A stretch of DNA of 64,000 nucleotides from positions 427,137-491,136 of the forward strand of contig CANXME010002094.1 in assembly GCA_948144175.1 (NCBI GenBank). The letters are read 5' to 3'. Both the position numbers and the translations under genes were made by a program. This stretch comes from Closterium sp. NIES-65 (taxonomy: Eukaryota; Streptophyta; Zygnematophyceae; Desmidiales; Closteriaceae). Of this stretch, positions 31,195 through 42,200 are shown in pieces. The notes beneath the pieces were generated by a model. That model was not told the origin of the DNA. It made no database searches and worked only from the letters and a program-made list of their open reading frames with translations. The stretch's first letter is position 1; every line of letters begins with the position of its first letter.

Positions 31195-34100
31195 TCACTT
31201 CTTGCCGAACCGCGTGAATTTACAATTGGGCGCCCCAATGTGGGTCGACTCATAATCCCCCACCTCCCCATCCAAAAACCCCTTCCCAGCCTCCTCATCA
31301 GTCATCACGGGAAGCCCCGTCTTCCTCGCTCTCTCCACCACCCCTGCCACCCGTGCCGCCCTCTCAGGTGCCTGCTGGTAGGTCTGCCCCAGCACCCCAT
31401 GCATGCCTGGAGTGGAATCCACTAGAAGAAATTCCACACTGAAGTGCGCCTGTGAGTCTGTCGGGGTTTGCAGCATTGGATGCGCCACGCGTGCGCGTAT
31501 GATCATCCGTGCCACGTCAGCAACCGCCAGCTCGTACCGCTCGACGGCAAACTGGCCGAATTTCTCCACCTCCTCCAACCGCAGAGTAAACCCACTGCAC
31601 CCATCCCTCTCCCCACTGCCGCCGCAGCTGCCAATCCCTCTCCCATCCTCCACCCGACCCCCCACCTCAGCCATCCACCCACTGCTACTGCTCACCCCCG
31701 CACTATACCCACTCCCGTTTGTCGCCAGCACACTCCCTCCCCCGCCCTCCACCACCTCCCCCATCACAAACGGCACAGCCAGCTGCTTGTTGTTATACGC
31801 CACGCGCAGCAGAAACGGCTCAGCGGTGACGTTCACAGCGGCGTCGCTGCCCTTCTTGCCCTTGCTGGCAGCAGGCGGGGCGGACTGGCGGCGCTTGGGG
31901 TGCAGCTTGCCACTGCGCGCCACGAGGTGCAGGCGGTGCATGGTGGGGCGGCGGGGGTCCTTGGGATTGCGGACAGCCCACATTATGCCCAGCTCCCTGT
32001 GGGTGCACGTGCACACGGCAAAAGGAAAGGAAGGGGGGGAAGGGGGGGGGGGGGTGTTGTGGTGTGGATGGCGAAGAAAAGGGAAAAGGAAGTGGGGAGA
32101 GAAGGGAACTGATTATTTGTCTCTAGAAAGGGAGGGCGAGGGCGGGGCGGACTGCTGGCGCTTGGGGTGCAGCCCCCCCTGCGTGTCAGCAGGCGGTGCC
32201 GTGTGGGTGGGTGGGGCGACGGGGGTCCTTGCGGTTGGGCACGGCCCACAGCACGCCCAGCTCTCTGTGGGATAACTCAGGGACAGAGAGGGAACTGGGA
32301 AGGCGCATGGTGATTCACCTCGTCAGGTGCCCATCGAGGAGGCGTCATGTGGGGATACCTGGCAGGCAGGTCCTGGCGGGGCGGCGGATACCTCTGCGGT
32401 TTCATGCGGATTTCAGGATCCCACATTGCAGCTTGCACTGGTACCCACATTGCAGCTTGCACTGGTACCCACATTGCAGCTTGCACTGGTACCCAAATTG
32501 CAGCTTGCACTGGTACCCACGCCCGAATCAGCTGGCCCTTTCCATCCCTTCCTCATCCCGCATTCCCAAACCCATCTTCCCGCATCCCCAACCCCATCTT
32601 CCTGCACCAGCACTCACCTCATGCCTCCCTCCCAGCAACCCTCCAACCCTACATAACCACCTCTAACCCTTGCCCTCCATTGGCCCGCGTCCAGACCATC
32701 CCGTCTCCACCGCTATCCACCACTCTCCGCCACTCTCCAACCCCTCTCCACCTGATCCACGTTCTGCCCATGAGGTATGCCCATCCTCACAACCTCTCCA
32801 GCCCACGCCACCATCCTCCCCCAGCCCAGTTTGCGGTACCTAAACAGCAAACCCCTCTGCACTCCTCTCCACACTTCTCCACCCACGCCACCGCATCTCT
32901 CCCTCGCCCGATCCACGTTCTGCTCATGCCAATGCCACCATCCGCCACCAGCCCATTTTCAGACACCCTTCTCCAAACCTCTTCACTCCTCTCCATCGTT
33001 ACTCTCACCTCCCTCACTTTATCCATGCTCTCTTCATGCCCTTGCAGCCAACGGGCAACAGCACATTTGAAGGGGCGTCAACAACATACTCCTCTCCACC
33101 ACTATCCACCCCTCTCCACCACATTTTTCCCACTCACTTGATCCACGTTCTGCTCATGCCCATGCCGCCATCTGGCCCCAGACCAGCCAGAGGCGGCCGC
33201 ATCGACTCGTATCCACGCAGCCGCGCGCTCACGTGCAGCCGTCCCAAGCACGTCTGAATGGGCCCTCAACAACACACCCCTTTCCACCTCTCTCCACCGC
33301 AACACACTTCCACCTCACCTGATCCACGTTCGGCTCATGCCCATGCCGTCATCCTACCTCCAGCACATTACACCCCTCTCCACCGCACCACACCTCTCCA
33401 GCTTACTTGATCCACGTTCGGCTCATGCCCATGCCACCATCCGGCCCCAAACCAGCCAGCGGCGGCCGCATCGCCTCGTACCCGCGCAGCCGCGCGTTCA
33501 CGTGCAGGCGGGCGGCAGACAGCACGCAGAACGATTTGTCCCGCCACCCGGCGAAGGAGAAGCGCGTGCCGCACGCGCCGGTGAAGAGGTGGTTACCACC
33601 TGCGAGTGTTATGGGCTGGCGGGATAGGCTGGGATGACAGGGAGAAGGGGGGAAAGGGGTGAAGTAGAGGTGGTTACCACCCGCCAGTGTTATGGGCTGG
33701 CGGGATGAACTGGGATGACAGGGAGGAGGGGGGAAAGGGGTGAAGTAGAGGTGGTTACCACCCGCCAGTGTTATGGGCTGGCGGGATGAACTGGGATGAC
33801 AGGGAGGAGGGGGGAAAGGGGTGAAGTAGAGGTGGTTACCACCCGCCAGTGTTATGGGCTGGCGGGATGAACTGGGATGACAGGGAGGAGGGGGGAAAGG
33901 GGTGAAGTAGAGGTGGTTACCACCCGCCAGTGTTATGGGCTGGCGGGGCGGGCTGGGGGAGGGGAGAGGTGAGAGTAGAGATGAAGGGGAAGGTGTGGGG
34001 AGACCTGGGGGAAAAGGTGGGGGGAAGGTGAGGAATGGGGTGAGAGATGCAAGGGATGTGGGATGAGATTCTTTCCCCCATCCCCGTCCTCCCTCTCGTC

Positions 34101-34279
34101 CCTCCTGCCCACCACGCCGTTCCCTCCAGCACCCCGCCGCTCCCTCCAGCACCCCGCCGCCCTCACCTGTCGCTCGTTGCGTCGGCGACGGCCCGCGCGA
34201 GCGACGTCGCAAGGAGCGCGACGGCGGCGACCAGGAGGAGCGGCGGCATCGGCGAGCGACATATTGCGACGGCTTTCAT
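31195..34279 (-). CDS. Secreted Root_cap-domain protein
   Basis: The family (PF06830) is known in plants as secreted late-embryogenesis or root-cap-like proteins of unknown biochemistry. Exon 1 (34279-34167) encodes MKAVAICRSPMPPLLLVAAV and continues as a clear signal peptide. The last exon (31996-31195) contains the Root_cap signature: VEFLLVDSTPGMHGVLGQTY, then GDYESTHIGAPNCKFTRF. The middle exon ends at 33407 and holds GGNHLFTGACGTRFSFAG, FCVLSAARLHVNARL and SRTWIK. Its obvious acceptor (CGCAG at 33600) is out of phase with exon 1. An acceptor at 33953 is in phase and would make four to five 81 bp repeats coding, giving about 486 residues. Several partial exon copies surround it. Confidence 0.85.
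32139..32270 (-). pseudogene. Acceptor-side copy of the last Root_cap gene exon
   Basis: It reads ELGVLWAVPNRKDPRRPT and later LHPKRQQSAPP against ELGIMWAVRNPKDPRRPT and LHPKRRQSAPP in the true exon. An intact CCACAG acceptor precedes it. It lies 271 bp upstream. Confidence 0.88.
32428..32520 (+). repeat. 24 bp minisatellite
   Basis: Four units of ccacattgcagcttgcactg plus gtac, in the Root_cap gene intron. Confidence 0.93.
32750..33360 (-). pseudogene. Five donor-side copies of Root_cap gene exon 2 end
   Basis: The block gatccacgttcggctcatgc (exon end, minus strand MSRTWIK plus donor) recurs at about 33320, 33140, 33020, 32910 and 32760. The copy at 33137-33240 is longest and still reads ARLRGYESMRPPLAGLGPDG with an intact donor. 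The others are shorter and more decayed. Confidence 0.85.
33600..33950 (-). repeat. 81 bp repeat carrying the start of Root_cap gene exon 2
   Basis: About four and a half units, each including minus-strand QPITLAGGNHLYFTPFPP. The GGNHL part equals the start of exon 2. The unit length is a multiple of three and the frame is open throughout. Only the last unit has the CGCAG acceptor; the others read GGCGG at that point. Confidence 0.9.
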
Positions 34280-34937
34280 ATTTTGATAAGGACAACGGCG
34301 ACGAGTGAAATACGTCGCTGCAACAGACTTCGAGGAGAACGAGCCCGCCGCGCACGAGAATGGCCCGCCGCGCACGAGAATGGCGTGCGTCAGTTAGCGG
34401 GTGACATACGGCGGAATCTTAAAGCGTCGGCTCGGCTGCCTGTAATCAATGAGTTCAAACGTTTGTGCGGTGTAGGCGGGGAATAGCGCGTGTCACGCAA
34501 GCTGGATAACTGGAATTCGGCGAATGCAGCTAACTTGTGACGAATAATAATGTTTGGTAGCATGAAACGCGGTATTCTTCTCGTGTCACATCATTGTAAA
34601 GAACCAACTTCGAGGGCGCGCTTGTGGCAGGGCATCTCTCGTAATGCCTGTCACAAATAGTGAATCCACAGGAAACTGCGCAACCAGTTGCGGCGAAAGC
34701 TACCGTGCCAGGGCTAACGTGGTGAAGACAGTTTCCTGGGACAGCCGAATTGAGCGAAAACGTGAAGATTGTTCGTCAATGAGGGCCTAAGCACACACCA
34801 CCTCGACAGTTCCTTGAATATTTACTGTACAATCTTCAGAGCTTAAACCTTTTGTCAGGAGCCATTCAAAGTACTGGTAAAACTGGAGCAAACCATGTTA
34901 ACAAAAAAAAGGAAAACAATGGGTTTGAAATACGTAT
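34280..34937. promoter_or_regulatory. Region between hydrolase stop and Root_cap gene start
   Basis: This should contain the Root_cap gene promoter and the hydrolase 3' UTR. A 20 bp direct repeat (gcccgccgcgcacgagaatg) occurs twice at about 34347-34385. No gene is seen. Confidence 0.4.
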
Positions 34938-37900
34938 TTATGCATTTGATTGTGAGTCGACATTTCTCCCATCGAGAAGGAACCGCATGACAGCATCGTT
35001 GAAGGGCTTTGGTCGATGGATGTTGAGAGCATGTGATGCTCCCTCCAGCACCTCTAATGATGCGACGGGGCCAAAGTGACTGCCAAGGAACAGTTACGGC
35101 AGTCATGGGGGGACATGATGGGGGGAGTGGGGGGTGTGTGTGTAGGTAGTGCAAAAGCGGAAGCAGTTGGATGATTCTGAAAAGTGGCAGGGTGCTGCAC
35201 TGGGGTGGCTGCACTGGGACAAAGAAATATTCATGGTTGAAAATATCTGCTGCTCAGATCAACAAAGCAACTCATGCGATCCTTAACACCGTTTCAAGAC
35301 AGCTTCACCACGATCCCCCCTCCCATGGTCACCCCCACGACCTTCCAAGGCAACCGCCCATCCCATGACCAGCATTACTTGAGCATGGCATCACATTAGC
35401 ATGGCATCACACTAGCATGGCATCACAAAAACATGGCATCACATGCGCATGGCATTACGTGTGCACGGCATTACATGTGCACAGCATTACAAGTGTAGGA
35501 CATTATGTGTGCATGGCATTACATGTGCATGGCATTACATGTGCATGGCATTACATGAGCATGCCATTACATGAGCATGGCATCACATGCTCCAACCTGT
35601 GCATGCTTGCACCCCTCACTACCCCACCTGTGCATGCTTGCACCCCTCACTACCCCACCTGTGCATGCTCGCACCCCTCACGCCCTAACTCGAGCATTTA
35701 CAGACACCCACTACCCCACCTGTGCATGCGGTGCGCCCCGGAGAGAGGAAAGATGGAATCCCGGCTGCCCCACACCAGAAGAGTCTCCTGCAAGCCACAG
35801 AATGGCACGGTGTGGTGTGGTGTGGTGTGGTCGTGAGGCAAGGCATGGCGTGGTGTGGTGTGGGGTTGGGGTGGGGTGGGATGGGGAGAAAAAGAGAGGT
35901 GGGGAGTGGTACAAACAAAGCGAGACGTGTGGAATCTTATGCGAGGAGAACACATCAAACGCGAGGCAAGTCATTTTGGAAATTTCTCAAAATGTGGAAA
36001 CCCATGCGGGAAACACATCAAAAGCGAGGCAAGTGCATGTGGGGCACAGCAGCTACCTGCCAGGTCATGTGTGTGTGTCATGCCCTTCCACGAACAAACA
36101 TGTGGTGCACTCGCAATTCCGGGTACAACAACACAACACACCCACCACTGGAGGCACCGGGATGTCAAGCGCGTCGAGGCCTGGCAACGCACGTGCGCCA
36201 CTCTCCCTCCTGCTCTCCCCTTCGCCCCTTCCCTCACGCCCATTCACACCCGTTTCACCCACGCCCTCATCCCTCATGGCCGTCCCACTATTAGTCGTCG
36301 TTCCATTCGGCCTCGCTTGATCAAGGCCCGATTCATCGAGGCCCGTTCCATCGAGGCCCGGTTGGGAGAGGTACATGAGCACTGCGTCCAGCATGGCGAG
36401 CTTCTCCTCTTTGTTGTCAAACAGGGCCTGCCATAACGAAAATGCACGCGCACATGGCGCATGGATAGGAGAGGAACCAACGAGGAGGGAGCGAGTGGGA
36501 AGGACAGAAGGAATGCTACGGGTGATGAGAACAAGGGAGATCGCCTACATGAGTAGAGCGCAACACCCAGGCAGGAAGAGCGGGTGCATCATGGGCATCG
36601 GCGAGGAGCATCATGGGCATAGGCGAGGTGCACCAACCGTTGAACGCCCTGGGGCTCATCGGGCAGCAGCAGCCCATCTGTCACTCGCCCACCCCCCCCC
36701 CCCCCCCTACTCTCTTCCCCAACACCACCCACCTCGTGAGTTGAGCGCAGCACCCAGGCAGGAAGAGCAGGCGCCTCGTGGGCATAGGCGAGGTGCATGA
36801 GGCGCTGCACGCCCTGGGGGTCATCGGGCAGCAGCAGCTCCGCTATGTGCGCCACCTGCCACTCGCCCAGCACCGCTGCGTGCTCCTCTGCTGACGTCAT
36901 CAGCCCTGACCCCGCCAGCACCAGCCGCTGCACCCTGCCCGGCTCCAGGCAGGCCATTCTGAGAGAAAGAAAGAGAGGAAAACGCGGGGTGAAAGGGGGG
37001 AGAGGGGAGGGGGAACAACAGGAACAGGGGATTAGCCGATGAGTTTTTTTGTCCAGATGAGATTCCAACAGGCAGTCGCTGCACCCTGCCCGACTCCAGG
37101 CATGCCATTCTGGGAGGCGATGAAGGGGGCGGGGAGAGGAAGAGGGGGGGGGGGGGGGGGAGTGGGGAGTAAGGAAAGAGAGGAGGATGGGTGGGGGGGT
37201 TCGAGGGGATGGTGCTCCCTCCACCCTGTGCGGCTCCAGGCACGCCAGTCTGAGAGGCGAGAACAGGGAGGAGGGGGGAAAAGAGGGGAATGATTGGGAC
37301 AGGAGGGTTGGCGGGCAGGCTGTTTTTCTCGTGAGGAAAATCAGTAGGCAGGTGCTGCGCGGCAGCGTGCCCGGCTCCAGGCACGCCATCCTGGGGAGGG
37401 AGGGGAAAGGAAGGCGAGGCGGGTAAACAACAGGACCGGGGGTTAGACGGAAGGTTGTTCCTCCAGGTAGCCTCTGCAGCGATGAAGGGAGGGGAGAGAT
37501 GAGGATGGGAGGGGGGATTGAAAGGAAAGGTGTTTTTTTTCTGACACCCTTTTCGGCTCCAGGCACGCAAATCTGGGAGGAGAAGAAGGGGGGGAAGGGG
37601 GAGGGGGAGGAAAGGGCTCGGAGAGAAGGGTGATTTAAGAAAGAAACGTTCTTGGAGGGGATTCAACAGGCAGCTGCTGCACTCTGCACTCTGTACGCTG
37701 CACTGCTCCAGAGAGGACATAGCGGAGAGAAGGCAAAGGGGGGTGGGCTGGGGAAAGAGGAAAGGGAAGACAGGAGGGGGAGATAAGAGGGGGAGAGGGG
37801 AGGGGAGGGGGGGCGCGGTGGGGAGGGAAGGGGACGCTTGTTGGTGGGAGAAGCGAAGAGGCTGCTAGTGTCATTCTGGGGAAGAGGAAGAGGGAGGCGT

Positions 37901-38699
37901 GTCGATGGGTTCGAGGTGGTAGGGGTGGGTGGGCTCCAGATTTCGGAGATAGTTATTTGGTTACGAGCGTTTCGACAGGACTGAAAATAGGCGTTTTGAC
38001 TTGCCTTGCTTGTTCCAGGCGCGCAGTTTCAAGGAGCGGTGATGTTGTGGGGGGCGGGAGAGGGTGAGTGAGGGAAGTGGTCAAGGAGGGTGGGGGAATG
38101 CCTGCAGAAAGATGGGAGGAAAAGGGGAGTGAAAAAACGACTATTTGGCGACAACTCCCGGCGACGTCGCCCATCTTTATGCGATGAGGGCCACCTGCAT
38201 GCGACGTCGCCCACCTGTATGCGACGAAGCCGCCGTAGCTGAGCCCGACGAGCGCGCACTCGGCAATCTCGAGGCGGTCTAGCAGGCGCAACATGACGCC
38301 AGCCTGAAACATTTCCGACCGTTGATCGCTGCGGCTGCGCGATCCGCCGAAGAAGACGAGATCTGGCAGAACCACGTCGAAGTCGCGCGAAAATGCCGCG
38401 ACCTGATTGGTCCACTGCCAGATCGCCGACGCGCCGAAGCCGTGAAGCATTAGGAGAGGCGGCTTGCGACGGCTCCCTGTGGCATTGCGCTGCAGCGACT
38501 GCGACTGCGACAGCGATTGCGAAAGCGACTGCGATCGCGAAAGGGATTCGGCGTAGTGTCGCGGGGCCCAACATGCGACACTGGTTTCGTCGTCCACCTG
38601 CACGTCGAGCAGTCGCAGGCCGTGTCGCATGTACCACAGGCGAAGCAGTCGCTCCTGAATGTGCACGACGTTCGGCAGGCGAAGAAACGTCGCAGCCAT
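34938..38699 (-). CDS. Alpha/beta hydrolase, plant MAG-lipase-like type
   Basis: Five in-phase exons (38699-38215, 36958-36733, 36427-36146, 35787-35720, 35079-34938) give 400 residues. The oxyanion region LLMLHGFGASAIWQW lies near residues 82-96, VVLPDLVFFGGS near 109-120, and the nucleophile elbow GLSYGG places Ser at about 154. The acid is in LLVWGSRDSIFPL and the His in LEGASHALNIHRP. This is the complete triad of an esterase/lipase-like hydrolase, most like plant proteins with the motif DLVFFGGS. The substrate cannot be told from sequence. An SQ-rich stretch (residues 52-69) looks like a repeat expansion. The signature partial exon copies lie in every intron except one. Confidence 0.92.
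35385..35590 (+). repeat. 16 bp minisatellite
   Basis: About 12-13 imperfect units of gcatggcattacatgt in the last hydrolase intron. Confidence 0.85.
35590..35719 (-). pseudogene. Three donor-side copies of hydrolase exon 4 end
   Basis: The exon end gcatgcacag|gtggggtagtg recurs three more times downstream, each keeping CACAG|GT, in units of about 33-50 bp. Confidence 0.85.
36545..36665 (-). pseudogene. Donor-side copies of hydrolase exon 2 end
   Basis: One copy reads LLLPDEPQGVQRLVHLAYAH, and an overlapping one AHDAPALPAWVLRSTH followed by a GTAGGC donor. Both closely match exon 2 (36733-36958). Confidence 0.88.
37030..37720 (-). pseudogene. Five acceptor-side copies of hydrolase exon 2 start
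   Basis: Variants of CAG|aatggcctgcctggagccgg lie at about 37110, 37250, 37390, 37570 and 37710 (for example RMACLESGRVQRL, RLACLEPHRVE, RMACLEPGTL). Spacing is about 140-180 bp. Only the copy at 36958 continues into a full exon in the right phase. Confidence 0.87.
38155..38214 (-). pseudogene. Two donor-side copies of hydrolase exon 1 end
   Basis: A 20 bp block cgcatacag|gtgggcgacgt follows the true donor twice more as cgcatgcag|gtggccctcat and cgcataaag|atgggcgacgt. Confidence 0.85.
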
Positions 38700-39217
38700 C
38701 GCGAGCGACGGAAATTCAACCAGGAAGAAATCCAGGCAGAAGGATATTATGGCCCAAGGGAAGGGCGGCTTGGCAAGGCTTGGAAAAGGGGCGGTATCGC
38801 GACACCTAGTCGAACAGAAAACGGCTCGCTAGGACCGTCTATCAAACAACCTTTCAAGATGCCGGGTCCGAGCAGCAGCCATGGCTGCGAATTTGTTGCT
38901 CATATTTCGGGGCACCGCGTTGACTGATCATTGCCCGTCCACGCAACCTCCTGCTCCGTGGAGGCAAAATCGTCAGATTTTCCTCGTTACAGTTAGACTC
39001 ACGTTAGGCAAACCAAAAAATACTCCGAGTTGCTTAGCTAATTCTCAGATAGTTTGACTTTGACGCTTGCCTTGTGCAAAAACATTACCAATTGATAAGC
39101 TCAAGGGCGTGTGCAATTGAAGCACAATAGTTTTGCCAGCCTAGCCCATAATAATAATAATAATAATAATGGACTCATATTTACCCTAGCAAATACTTAT
39201 CGTACAAACAACCAATG
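38700..39217. promoter_or_regulatory. Hydrolase upstream region and CDT2 3' flank
   Basis: No gene is seen. There is an (aat)n run near 39148-39170. The hydrolase promoter should lie in the first part. Confidence 0.4.
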
Positions 39218-42200
39218 TCATCCACTGCACTCCATCGGCGCCAACGGACGGGCTTGACACGAAGTTACCAATGACTTGCTGGACTCTCCAGGCGCTGAGC
39301 ACGGAGCCAGGCCCCACTTGCATCCCAACACCGATTTGCTCATCAGCCCACCTTCTGAACACTGCTTCTCTTCATGCGATGCATCTGAGGCATCCACATG
39401 CATACCTGTACTGCAGAGATCGCCCTGCATTGCCGTCTTATCTTTTCCTCGCTTGTCTTCATGTGATGCGCATTGGGCGTCCACATGCATACCCGAACTG
39501 CACAAATCATCCTGTGCTTCCATCTTGCCTTCCCCTTGCTTCTCTCCATGGGACTGACATGCAGTGTCCGCATGCATGCCCCCCCCATTGCAACATCTGC
39601 CCTCCTCTCCCATCTCATCTTCGCCCTCCTCCATATCAGTACAGCCTGTGATGAATGCTGCTTCACGTGGTGCTTCCGGTGCGTCTGACAATGTGGCGGC
39701 TGTTTCAGGTGGTGTTGGCACTGCTATGAGTAGCGCCTGTGCTGCTTCAGGTTGTGATGCCTCGGGTTTCTCTGCTGCTGCTTCACGTGGTACCTCCTGT
39801 GCTTCTGACGTTGTGGCGGCTGTTTGGGGCAGTGTTGCTGTGGCTTGTGCTGCTTCGGGTGCCGCTGATACTTCTAGTTGCATCTCTCTGGTTTCAGGTA
39901 GTATAGTTGCGTCATCAGGCATCTCTGCTGCTTCAGGTAGTGCCTCTGCTGCTTCAGGTAGTGCCTCTGCTGCTTCAGGTAGTGCCTGTGCTGCTTCAGG
40001 TACCTCTGGTGCTTTAGGTACTTCTCTTCGTGGCACTGCACTGGTGGTTGAATCAACAACACATGCACTGCAGCCGGCAGCAGCAGTAGCTGCAGAATCA
40101 GTAGCTGCATCACATACAGACTCCTCTTCCCTGCGCCTCTTACGACACCCCTTAGCCATGGCTGCTGCTGCTGCTGCTACTGCTGCTGAGGTTGCTGCAG
40201 GGGTTGCTTGGAGCCGTACTGTTACTGTTGGTGATGCTGCTGTTGCCGCTGCCTCTGTTTCTCTCCTGTGATCGCCTGCAACCACAGAGGCCTGGGGATG
40301 CCACTCCCCACTCACTCTCCCGCGGAGGTGGTGGCGGGGGGGAGGAGAGGGGGGAGGCAGCGAATGGAGGGTGTGTAGGGCGATCTGTGGGGGGGACGGA
40401 GAGGAGGGGTGGCAAGGACAAGGTGAGGAGGGGCGGAAAGGCACGATGGGTTGTGAAGATGAGTGTGAATTGGTGGTGGGAGGAGGCTACATGGTGGAGA
40501 CATGCCAATGTGAGCTGCATGAGAGAACGGCACGAATGCAAGCAGTGCATGGCTTACAGAGGAGTCATCAGCAGCGGAGAGCAGGGATGCTCCATCCACA
40601 GGTGACCTGGGTGGTGCGAGGATGGTGGGTTGAGAGGATGGGAAGATGGGAGTATTTAAGGATGTGGAGGGCAGGTAAGGTATGGGCACGGAGTGGTTGG
40701 ATTGAAAAGGCAAACAACTGGCTTGTATTGACATGCATTGCAGCTCGTGCAAAAAAACCTGAGCCGCACACACCATGAAATGCACCACGTGCACCATGAC
40801 ATGCATCACGTGCACCATGACATGCATCACGTGCACCATGACATGCATGACATGCACCACATACACCATGCTCTATAACAATACATATCCATGTACCTCA
40901 GGCTCTGCATCATCCCCATCACCCCCATCACCCCCATCACCCCCATCACCCCATCACCCCCATCACCCCATCTCCTCATTCCTCCCCCATCATCCCCACC
41001 ACCCATCGCCCCCATCACCCATCATCCCCATCACCCATCATCCTCATCACCCCATCACCCCCATCACCCCATCACCCCTCCATCAGGCACCCAGTGGCCA
41101 CCCACCAGCGGAGGGCGGTGACCTCCCCCTGGTGCGCCTGAAAGGTGACAGATGGCATTGTGTCATTGGTCGACAGCTGGATGGTGAGGGGAGGGATGGT
41201 GGCATGCCAAGTATGAAGAGAGGGTGAGGGATAAGGGCGAGACAAAGGCAGAGGGAGGACAGAGGAAGCACAAGTGTTGTGAAAGAGGTGAAAAGGGCTG
41301 TCATGGTAAGGAAGCCCTGAGGAGTAGGAAAGCAGGGCTAAACAACAATAACAATGATAATAACAATAGCAATAACAATGAAAAGCTGACAGTGCGGAAT
41401 ATTTGAGACGTCCAAAGGTTCATAAGTAGCCTGGCATCACCTGCCACACATGCAGCACCTGCCACACATGCAGCACCTGCCACACATGCATAACCTGACA
41501 CACATGCATCACCTGCCACACATGCATCACCTGCCACACATGCATCACCTGTCACACATGCATCACCTGCCACACATGCATCACCTGCCACACATGCATC
41601 ACCTGCCACACATGCATAACCTGACACACATGCATCACCTGCCACACATGCATCACCTGCAACACATGCATCACCTGCCACACATGCATCACCTGCCACA
41701 CATGCATCACCTGCCACACATGCATCACCTGCCACACATGCAGCACCTGCCACACATGCATCACCTGCCACACATGCATCACCTGCCACACATGCATCAC
41801 CTGCCACACATGCATCACCTGCCACACATGCATAACCTGACACACATGCATCACCTGCCACACATGCATCACCTGCCACACATGCATCACCTGCCACACA
41901 TGCATCACCTGCCACACATGCATCACCTGCCACACATGCATCACCTGCCACACATGCATCACCTGCCACACATGCATCACCTGCCACACATGCATCACCT
42001 GCCGCACATGCATCACCTGCCACACATGCATCACCTGCCACACGTTGACGCTGCCATCACTGCCACCGCATGCCACCCGGCTGCCGTCACTACTGATGCT
42101 CGCCTGGTGGGGCCAAGGGAGGAGAGCGGAACATGTGCATGCTGCTCGGCAAGCGTGCACAATATGTGTGCATTCATCACTTCGTGCTTGGTGTTCATGT

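Noticed and set aside
31403..32275. 290-codon plus-strand ORF
   Set aside because: Antisense shadow of the Root_cap exon, which carries the conserved signature on the minus strand.
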